Below, one piece after another: positions 54,401 through 64,000 of a stretch of 64,000 bases of DNA. This DNA comes from Pomacea canaliculata (taxonomy: Eukaryota; Mollusca; Gastropoda; Architaenioglossa; Ampullariidae). Under the pieces are notes generated by a model, which did no database searches, had not been told where the DNA came from, and saw nothing but the letters and a program-made list of their open reading frames with translations. The translations under genes and the position numbers were made by a program. Each line of letters opens with the position of its first letter. Position 1 is the stretch's first letter. Location: the NCBI RefSeq assembly GCF_003073045.1, contig NC_037597.1, forward strand, positions 3,348,190 through 3,412,189, given 5' to 3'.

Positions 54401-55618
54401 ATAAAAAGGGAGGCCACACCCCAGCCTAGCACAGTGACTATAGTTAACCCTACCCTACCCAGGATAACGGGGACGAGTTAAATTTACACGACTGTGGATG
54501 CTTTCTCGATCCTTTGTCCAGCGGACCTCAAAGCAAGGCAATGAAAAAGTCCAGGAAAAAGAAAAGCTGGACATTTTTTTCACAAGACTTATTTTCTGAT
54601 CGGAATGAAGAGTACTATTCTTCAGCATACAAGGTCCATGTGCAACCCGTCCCTCCACAGTTGGCATGACAGGCGCATGTAAACTATTTCGCTCATAGAC
54701 TATATATATGCACACTGTGCACAACGAAGCTAACAAAAAAAAAAATATGCAGAAAAAAACATTTCCCGGGTGTTGTGCCTGGCCTACATGTATGATGCGA
54801 TCAATAACGGAAAATAGTTTACAAGATTCGTAATAAACAGCTATGACCGAAGTCGTTGAGTACAATTATGTTTTCGTGCACTTTGACGCACTTCTGTGCC
54901 AGCTAAAAGGCACAGGAAAACAATTTAATGCACGGCTAAAAGCGGCCACCAGTTTCGCCAGAAGGTCACAGTTTTCAGAGTTTTCGATCGACACCACGCC
55001 AGGCCAGCTGAAAGCGCTTTTTTGGCGGTGTTGCAGAGCGTTCCGCACTTTTCTCCACTGCCATTTGCACCAACTTTTTTATGAGCAGAAAAAAAAAAAT
55101 TAAGAGCTGCGAATATAGGCTGGACGCCAAGGGCAAGCGCGCTGAACGTCGCTGTACATACAGTACGAATGATTATATAGTCGTTCCGAGAAAACGGTAT
55201 AATATATACCTAATAATTCCATTGCCGTTAAAAGAACTTTTTAACTCCTTTAAACTACGCCTGTCATGTGATAATGCTTTATAATAAAGTGTTCACGTAT
55301 TTATGGTTATAAAAAGAGAACAATGATTTCATTTTTGTCCTATATAGTTCATCCTGTTTTGTCATACTGGCGTTATAATTACTTTCATCCAAGCACTCAA
55401 AATGACCTGCAGTCACACAAGATGATTTCCTGTACATGCAATCCGGTTGCAGAGTCAACAGCAATCGCCTTCATGCAAACATACACAACCTGGCGAAATA
55501 TCATGCACAAAACACGTGCATGTATTAACTGAGCATTGCATCAACATGCACATGGCAAAAACAAGAACGCTAACTGCCTGATAAGGGACGCTACTCAGAG
55601 TTACACTCTCTTTTCATC

Positions 55619-55628
55619 ACTTCCGGTT
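55619..55628 (+). promoter_or_regulatory. ETS-type motif (ACTTCCGGTT) in the EPRS promoter
   Basis: ACTTCCGG is the core bound by ETS/GABP-type factors and is frequent in TATA-less housekeeping promoters. It lies about 55 bp upstream of the EPRS ATG. Confidence 0.5.
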
Positions 55629-55683
55629 GTGTGGTATATCAGCTCAAGAAGTACCAAAGGTGCATGTTCAGCTACATCCGACG

Positions 55684-58600
55684 ATGGCACTAGAAGTAAA
55701 AATTAGTCAACAAAAGCCAGCATTTGGTAAGTTTCTATCGTGTCAGTTTATACTTCCTGTTGATAGGGTTTCATCACAGCATGTCACTTTTTCCTACTCA
55801 CTATAACGTCTGCTCATCGGTGCCGGTCTGAATATGGTACTCGTCAGTAGATTTTGTTTTCTTATTAAAGGAAACTTTTTTTTCTTTGATCACATTATTC
55901 CCGATTATATTATTTCCTTATTGCCATTTAATGCAATTTCAGTGCAAAGATTCCTCGAATTCCTTATGTCAGTAAGCTTATGCGTGGCTGCTTGTTGTTT
56001 AAAGCAATTTGGCAGTTTCAACAGTAGCACCATGATAATAACAGTTGGCTTGTATAGTGCTTTATCCTCCCTTTTGCTCAAGGCGTTTCACAGATGACAG
56101 TTGGTGTTACGTGAAACTAATGTGACCTCAGAACAAAATGACTGTATTTCACATCAAAGGTCAGCGTCTACACACAACACGAACACAATCCGCGGGCCAA
56201 AAAGACGTGTCACACACGCCGGAATACACTCCATAGCAAATGCAGTTCCAAACAAAACATCCAACAGACGGCACCAGTCACACTGGAACGACGAATTAGC
56301 CCCAGTGTACGCAAAGGTTCGCTAATCAACGAAGGTTAAGAGGATATGAAGCTCACTAATCTGCACGGATCGTCGTCTGCTCGCCGAAAAGAAACTGTAG
56401 TGCCACCAACATGGAAAAGGCATCACTTTTCACGCGCACAATGGCAGGCCCGTCAAAACGTACACAATCATAAGTCCAACACAAGGAAGACATCAGATAA
56501 GACAAAAATTTAAGAGCTCTTCCCCCTCCAGCCAGTTAGACATCACCATGAAATATCTTAAGTCCTTTTAAACTTTTATTACTCTGCAGACATGATGCCC
56601 TAACAACTTGTAATCGGTTTTGTGGATTCGAAATAATTAGAACAGAAGCACATTTAAAGGATTAAGCAAAGAGGAATCAACAATGTAAAGATGTAATTGT
56701 GCAGTAAATACAAAAAATGCAGTATTTTTGAAACAGAATTGCTTAAATGCAAACATTGCCAATTTACAGAGATTATCAAAGTAAATATCAGAATTAGTTT
56801 AGTTGTAACTTTGTAACCTAAGTGTTTTGCAAAGAAAGACCAGATAATATATAAAATTGAAGTTTTGTCAATATTTTGCATGAATAAAAAATGTTTGCTC
56901 TAGATGGTCTTAAAGGCTGAACATTTAGCTTTTGGTAGGAAAGAATAGTTTGACCCAGGGAGAGAGGTGAGCATTACATGCTGTACTGGCTATCATAATG
57001 ATCCGTTCTTCATTGCTTCCATGTGGCCTGACAAGCACCCTTGACCTCCCTCCACTGGATCAAATCTGTTCTTTCATACCAGACAGTAAAAGTTTAGCCT
57101 TTGATGCCAACATCATTTCATGGAAAAGAAGATATGGCATCTAAAAGTTTTGATTGGCTATTTGCACTATATTCGATTTTTACATGTGATATTTTATTGC
57201 ATTTGACATGCTACAATTTATTATGGCCTACTTTTTGTGTAGCGGCACTCCTTACTGCAGAATTTCTTAGAACCAAGAGGACTGGAGTGACATGGACTTT
57301 CGACGTGAACAATAGTCTTTCTTTGGACAAGTTAGTTTATTTTTGTCTCCATACTTTACAATCTCTTTTTCTTGTGCTTATAATTGTTTAGGGTTTTAAA
57401 ACCACTCTGAAGCATCAAGAAAAATTCCTTTAAAAAAGAAAATAAATAATTACTATGCAGCATTTACTGTCTGTGCTTGAAAGTAGAACAATGATAGAAA
57501 GAAAATACCTTTTTATTGTCTAGCTTTGTGCTGTTAATGTTGTTTATGAATGTCATATGACTTGACTATTTTGAATACTGTGCAAGTCCAATATTGCACC
57601 ACTCTTAAAGGTGAAAGATGTGTTGCAAAGTAGCTGTGTTTGTTAATATTTTTTGTAGCACATTCGTATTTGTCTTCATGTACATATTTGTAAAGCACAT
57701 GTATGCATAATTGTGAAAAGCATGTAATTATCAATTATTTCTATTTACAGGGATGTCACTTTTTCATCATCGGCATCCATAAGTCGTTACCTGTCCAGAG
57801 CTTTCCCAGCTACTAATCTACAGGGCAAGGATATCCTGGAAAAGACTGAGGTAGGTTTATTTGTTAACAATTACTAAGATTTCAGCTGCTTGTAATGAAG
57901 TAGATGGTATGTTTTATGAAGAAAATAAAGTTGAGCATGCAATCTATGTATATGTTTGTATAACCTATATGATTGCAAGATCATGCAGGTATGGGGGAAT
58001 GTGAGTAGCAGGCTGCATAGCTTAAGGGAGATAGCTTCAAATATTCCATGTACAGTTGCATAGGTCAGTAAAAGAATAATAAAAAGAAAATAGTGGATTA
58101 TTGTTTGGGGTTTTTTATGCGTGTTAGGTTGTGACATCTTGGTGCATAAATGTTCTTTTATTCTAAATTATTATTATTAGAACCCAGGGGAGGGTTAAAT
58201 TTTTGTTAAAATAGTTCTGAGATGTTAGGCTATAATGTGCATAATTATTCTTAGATGATTTTTGTATTTTAAAAAACTTCAATTTTGAGAACATCCTAAA
58301 AGCAAATAAGACATTTTTTATTATGGTGGAGAACCATTAATTTTTTGCAGGTTGATCACTGGATTACTTTTGCATTTGGACAACTGTCATGTTCTTCAGA
58401 GTTTGCCACTGCTTTAGAGTACCTTGACAGCGTGTTAAAACCTGCAACTTACCTTGTAGGCCATGGTCTGACAATAGCAGATTTCACTGTGTGGGAGGTT
58501 CTACATGGTAATTTGTTCATACAAATTTTAGTGTTGTGCCATGTTAAAAACAAAATACAAATTATCTTTGCAGGCAGGGTTTGATGTAAACATAGATGAA

Positions 58601-61600
58601 TTAACTTGGTACATTATAGAATGGGATGAAATGAATAGGATTAATTGTTTTAAGTTTCTTTCCATGAAAATTATGTAATATCTAACTTTGTCAGCAATTT
58701 TTTTCAATTCATACACCTAATTTTTTCTCATTTATCTCATAGAAAAAAGTTTAACCTATACCAAGCGGATTTCTCTTTAAATTATTAATTTTTATGTACA
58801 TTTCAACAGGAAGCGGCCAGTGGCACAAACAGCTGCAAAATTCTCCTCCACAAAATGTTGCACGCTACTACAACTTCCTCTGCACGCAGGTTCCATTTTC
58901 TATTGTCCTTGATCAACTTCCCAAGCCTGATGTTAGAGAAACTTCAAAAGCGGCAAACACAGTAAGTTAAAGGATTTTTGTACAGATTGCCTTTCATGTA
59001 AATGAGAAGCATCAGGTTGGCAGCTTGAACATTTGACTAGATTTTGATGCAGTTTTAGGTCCATCAAAGGTGATGCCTTATTTGATTGGTTAGAAAATGT
59101 TCTGAGGATCATCAGTTACACTTTCACTCTTTGATTTCAATCACAGCAGGTGAAAAAAGATGAAGGGAAGTTTGTGGATCTCCCAGGAGCTGAAGAGGGC
59201 AAAGTTATTGTACGTTTTCCACCTGAAGCTAGTGGGTATGTTTCCAATTGTATAATAATATGTTCCATACTAAAAAATCCTTTGATTGGAGTAAGGTTAC
59301 TTCACAAGTGAGCAGTGTGTGTGTGGCTATATCCAGTTATTTCTTCTACCTGTTAAAATGTTGGGAATATGAGAATTTTTAGCGTGATAAATATATTCAT
59401 TTATACTCAAATTTTATCAAATTTATTTTCCTTTTTAGAGCTGTCCAATTTATGTAACATTATAACTGGGGTTTGTTATAGCTTTCGGAGTTTTATGCTT
59501 TTTAGCCAGCAACAGTATTAAATGCCAAACATTTATTTGTCTTTTCACTTGAATATAAATATTAATGTAAATAAGGACTATAAATAAATTCAACACAAAA
59601 TTTTTTCAATTAAAAATTTTTTTTTTTAAACTGCTCTTTAGATATATTTTATTGATGTGTTTTACTACCCTTACAGATATCTGCACATTGGTCATGCCAA
59701 AGCAGCCTTGCTGAACACCTACTATCGTGACATGTTCAAGGGTACTCTTATTATGCGTTTTGATGATACCAACCCTGCAAAGGAGAATGCTGAATTCGAA
59801 AAGGTTGTGATCATCATAACAGCATAAGATAATGTGTATGCTGCATTATTATAGCAGATGTAGATGGGTGCGAGATGGAACAGTAGGAGTGTTTAATGCA
59901 GATTTCTTTGTATTGATTATAATGATATCTGAACCAACCTATAGGGTAGTTATGGTATAATTATGTAAAACTGTAGTTTTTATGTTCTCACTTGACCTGG
60001 GCTAAATGCTGTGTAATTTTAAGTGCTGTTACATCAATATAATGCATCCAAGAATCATCCAATTACTATAATTGCTATCTAGGCCTAGTATGTTAAAAAT
60101 TGCAGCAGAATACTAAAGACAATCATTACATTGACGGTAATAACTTCAGTAAGTACACACATTTTTGATACAGTGATACATTTTTCTGTGAGAAAACTTG
60201 TCTCAAAATTCATTCTTTTCTCAATAAATTGCTTGGCAAATTACCTTTGAGAAATAGTCAAGATGTTTTGTGAATTTTTGAAGTGATGGCAGACTGATCT
60301 TTTATCTAACACTGTATTCTTTGATCTCGGATTAGGTTATCCTTGAAGATCTGAAAATGCTTGGTGTGAACTATGACAAGTATAGCCACACTTCCGACCA
60401 TTTTGACATCTTGCTAGGATTTTGTGAGCAGCTAATCCGTGAGGGCAAAGCCTATGTTGATGACACAGAACCTGAATTGATGAAAAAAGAGAGAGAAGAG
60501 AGGGTGGAGTCAAAGAACAGGAACAACAGTAAGTTGTCAAGTTTGCATTTAGGAAGCAAAAAGACACATATTTATAGTTAACAATTTTCCTGAATAATCA
60601 CTGCAGATTGTTGCCTTAATGACAGACATTCTGGTTTTAGGCATGGAGAAGAACCTGCTCATGTGGGAGGAAATGAAGAAGGGGAGTGCCGCTGGTCAGA
60701 AGAGTTGCGTACGTGCCAAAATAGATATGAACTCCAACAATGGCTGCATGCGGGATCCAACCCTCTACCGCTGCAAAAATGAGGCTCATGTCCGAACTGG
60801 TGATAAATACAAGTAAGTTAAGACTTTCTTTGTATTTCAAAGTCTTTTCTTAGATTTTATGTGAAATTCTTCATTAAATCTAGAATTATGTCTACTTAGA
60901 ATCTGTTCTTACACTTTATTTACACTCTGAAAGTGTAGCTAACAGATTTGTAGATTGTTACTATTTTGCATGAATACTTGAATGTTTATAAATATGACTG
61001 CTTGTAAACATGTATGCACTTTTCTGTATAGATTGTTTTGTTCAAGCTGCTTTGAATCTTTTAACGTGTAGCTGTTTTAAAACCATGTACATTCTTGGTT
61101 TAATGTTGAGTTTCATACAGTCCTTAAAAGAAGCCATTTCAACTTTGTAGGGTGTACCCTACCTATGACTTTGCTTGCCCGATAGTGGATAGCTTGGAGA
61201 ACGTGACACATGCTTTGAGAACAACAGAGTACCATGATCGTGATGAGCAGTATTTTTGGATTCTTGATGCCCTGAGTAAGCATGGATCTCCTGAGTACTG
61301 CATGCATTTTTTGTGGAATATTTCATAAGTGTAAAATCCTATTTTTCCTAGAGTAGGTTGTGTTTTATAGTGCTCATAAAAGAGCTATTTATTGTTAAGT
61401 ACTGTTAATTTTTCTTCTTGGTTAGGGCTAGCCTTAGATCTGTTTTCAGAAATTTCTTATTTACTAGTTTACTATGTAGTGTTTAGAGTATTGCAGTTAT
61501 TATCTGGTGGACAAAATTTCATTTTTAATTTAAATATTTATGGTGACACAGACATGAGAAAGCCATACATCTATGAATACAGCCGTCTGAACCTACAGAA

Positions 61601-63669
61601 CACAGTTCTATCTAAGCGCCACCTCACCTGGTTTGTCAATGAAGGATTGGTGGATGGATGGTGAGTCTTGCTGAAAAAATTGTTAGTGGTGGTCAAGACC
61701 AGAACTTATGAAATCAATCTTTCCTCTATGATTGGCTTACTTTTGTGTAAAATTCTTTTAAGGCTACAAAAAAATGAATATTTAATATCAGCATTTGTCT
61801 TCAAGTACTAAAATAATCATTACCAGTATAGCAGAATTTACACCCCCTTGGATTATTGATTCATTTTTTAATATAATCTTAAAGCAGTGATTTGTTCTGT
61901 TCTTTTTTTCAAAGGGATGATGCTCGCTTTCCTACCGTCAGGGGTGTGTTGAGACGAGGCATGACTGTAGAGGGTCTAAAACAGTTTATTGTTACACAGG
62001 TAAGGCATTATTTTAGGTGAATTCTTGGAAATAAACCATCTGACATCCAATGAGTGTCCATTTAGTAACAAAGTACAGTTTTGGGTGTGTGTGTGAATGT
62101 TTCATATCTAACAAAAAGTGGTTGATTTATCTTTATTTACTTTATACAAATTTTGGTCAGATCTTCAAAAAATATTTTTCTCTCACTTTCTGAAGGGCTC
62201 GTCTCGATCTGTGGTCATGATGGAGTGGGACAAGATATGGGCAGTTAATAAAAAGGTCAGTGCACTCTGCTGTTTAGTTTAGAGGAAAATATGCATGCGC
62301 TTGAGATGAGTTCTTTCTTGTTAATGCATCTGTAGACTTGAAGTAAATGAGACAGAAGTTAGAAGATCTTAATCTGTGGTACAGGTGATTGACCCCATTC
62401 GTTCCACGATTCACTGCTCTTCTCAAAGAAGAAGTTGTGTTGGTGAATGTTGTAGGAGCCAGACCTGACGTTAAGGAAATTCCCAAACATCCCAAGGTCA
62501 GGTTTTACTTCTAGCTTAATGTAATTAAATTTGATGTTTTTTGCTATGTTTTCAAAATTGTTTTACTCTCTTAAAAAAAAACTTTATTTTTTTGTGCACA
62601 CTTTTTAATGCATTAAATTATTCTGTTCTTTTTGGTTCTGAAAATGAATCAAATGAAAAACTGTTGATTTCCCATTCTAAAATTTAACAACTATTTCTTT
62701 GAATTTGAATTTTGTGATAAAAGTTTTATTTTATTTTTTGAAACCAGAACAATGATGTAGGCACAAAGAAAGTGTGGTATGGGCCTAAAGTCTACATAGA
62801 GGGAGCAGATGCAGCAGTGCTAGCAGAAGGTGAGGTCGTGACCTTTATTAACTGGGGGAACATCATCATCAGGAAAATCAACAAGTAAGAATACAGTGTA
62901 CTTTTTTTTCTTAAGTTGTCATAACTTTTTTTTCTGAACGGTGTTTTTTAATATGAATATACCAGAAAGAGAAAACTACCATTAGGAAATTTCAGGTACT
63001 CAATTTTTTGTTAAGTTTTTTTCGATATTATGTAAGTTCCATAAAACATTTCCCATTCTTTTGTAGAGCACAGTGACACTTTAAAACTGGCATTGAAATA
63101 CTGCATGTTTGTGATTTTCAGGGATGCTCAAGGAAAAATCACATCCATTGATGCAGAAACTAATCTTGAAAATACTGTAAGCATTATGATATTATGTTTT
63201 TTAAAGTACAATAATAATATGAAGCCATTGCACAATTTCATGTATTTACTAGTACTGTGCTAATTAGCTGTATCCATCATGAATTGCTTTTAAATGTAAT
63301 TAATACAGTATGCATAACTTAAGGGGGTCATTTATTATTTATCATGCCATTGTAACTAAGAATAGTTCCAGTAATTGTTTTATTTTTAACTTTTTTTTAA
63401 TAGTGATCATCAACCTATGATTCCTTCTGCTTCTATGACTAAAATTTTGTTAATTGGATGTAAAATGTGTTTTCAAAGTGTTACAAATACTTTCTTAGGA
63501 CTACAAGAAAACCCAGAAAATTACATGGTTGACAGATGTCGAGGTGGCTGCAGATGCAAATGAGGGGGCTCTCATACCAGCAGTGTGCGTGCAGTTTGAT
63601 CATATTATTACCAAAGGAGTGCTTGACAAAGATGAAGACTTCAAGAGCTATGTGAATACTGCATCGAAG
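55684..63669 (+). CDS. EPRS1: Bifunctional glutamyl/prolyl-tRNA synthetase, N-terminal part (cut by window edge)
   Basis: Seventeen exons are visible: 55684-55726, 57243-57330, 57751-57850, 58351-58507, 58810-58961, 59150-59235, 59677-59803, 60336-60528, 60641-60812, 61151-61275, 61552-61660, 61915-61999, 62196-62255, 62385-62496, 62748-62884, 63122-63176 and 63499-63669, about 657 residues, phase 0 at the last border. Residues 1-190 form the GST-like domain ([16 protein letters not shown]) that docks EPRS in the multi-synthetase complex. The class I GluRS core follows, with the HIGH motif ([12 protein letters not shown], about 210-221), RFDDTNP and the KMSKS-equivalent VLSKR (about 433-437), then the anticodon-binding beta-barrels. 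It attaches glutamate to tRNA-Glu. WHEP repeats and the ProRS half would lie beyond 64,000; their presence is inferred. Exon 62385-62496 has one extra base in gaccccatt, shifting VIDP out of frame with [12 protein letters not shown]. Since the gene is essential, a sequence error is likely. Confidence 0.96.
56048..56100. repeat. Short interspersed repeat with a tatagtgcttt end
   Basis: tgtatagtgctttatcc ... ctcaaggcgtttcacag is the reverse-complement style of the repeat at 21090-21240. It lies in intron 1 of EPRS. Confidence 0.45.
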
Positions 63670-64000
63670 GTTAGGAATTTTCTCAGCTTATGTTTGGAGC
63701 TAAATCCCCTGGGACTTGGTTTATTTGTGTAAGTTTGATGCTTAGAGGCAATTTACACATTGCAATAAACTGCACTTTGTGGGGTGTGCAAGGCTTTGCC
63801 AGCTTTGCACTTGGCTCACAGGGGGGCTTGAAGCAAGCTTGGTTGGTTTATTTAGTAGGAAAGTGCGTCCACCTTGCAGTGATTTCGAATACTTGCCTCA
63901 GACACAGAATAAAGTCACTAAAAAAATGTTTTCACATGCTTGTACCTTGAATACATTCTGTATATAGTGTCTTGACTACAAAATAAAATGGAAGGAGGGA
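63670..64000 (+). other. EPRS intron running to the window edge
   Basis: It begins with gttagg after the last visible exon. No further exon is seen before the end of the window. Confidence 0.7.

Noticed and set aside
54455-54865. 136-codon minus-strand frame
   Set aside because: Hydrophobic patches come from T-rich sequence; no conserved motif or splice context.

Overview
This is an intron-rich nuclear genomic window from an animal. Every recognisable gene is split by GT-AG introns of about 90 bp to 4.4 kb, and there are no operons, Shine-Dalgarno sites or CRISPR arrays. The gene content (a single EGLN-type prolyl hydroxylase that keeps its MYND finger, a fused-type EPRS, a multi-CUB secreted protein and a Kunitz inhibitor) and the many small DNA transposons suggest a lophotrochozoan, perhaps a mollusc. 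That last step is inference.

Layout. 0.36-1.1 kb (-): a tentative very small secreted-peptide gene behind a TATA box. 2.1-5.9 kb (-): a five-exon SLC25 mitochondrial carrier of the SLC25A45/47/48 type. 6.2-6.6 kb: a hAT-type MITE with a perfect 8-bp target duplication. 8.3-19.3 kb (+): an 18-exon gene for a secreted protein made of six CUB domains. 19.7-19.8 kb: a second hAT-type MITE. 23.2-26.6 kb (-): a secreted protein with a Thr/Glu-rich linker and a C-terminal Kunitz domain with Arg at P1. 26.6-36.7 kb: no recognisable gene. 41.6-46.7 kb (-): a five-exon EGLN (HIF prolyl hydroxylase) gene, possibly with a very long 3' UTR reaching 36.7 kb. 47.1 kb (+): a short divergent ORF of unknown status. 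49.1-49.9 kb: a TTAA-flanked piggyBac-like non-autonomous element. 55.7 kb to the right edge (+): the first 17 exons of EPRS, covering the GST-like domain and the glutamyl-tRNA synthetase catalytic core; the rest lies outside.

The genes do not form one pathway. The left 27 kb is enriched for secreted products: a putative peptide, a multi-CUB protein and a Kunitz inhibitor, the first two with clear TATA boxes and the third with a weaker TATA-like site. This fits tissue-specific secretion. The right half holds conserved cellular genes (EGLN, EPRS). The EPRS promoter carries an ETS-type motif, and the EGLN upstream region is dense in hypoxia-response cores.

Three coding exons in three otherwise intact genes (SLC25, CUB, EPRS) each carry a one-base frame disruption, at least two of them in short G or C runs. 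Because EPRS is essential, base errors in the assembly are the simplest explanation for at least that one. All exon models were built by hand from splice consensus, phase consistency and protein-family similarity. UTR ends and first non-coding exons are uncertain.
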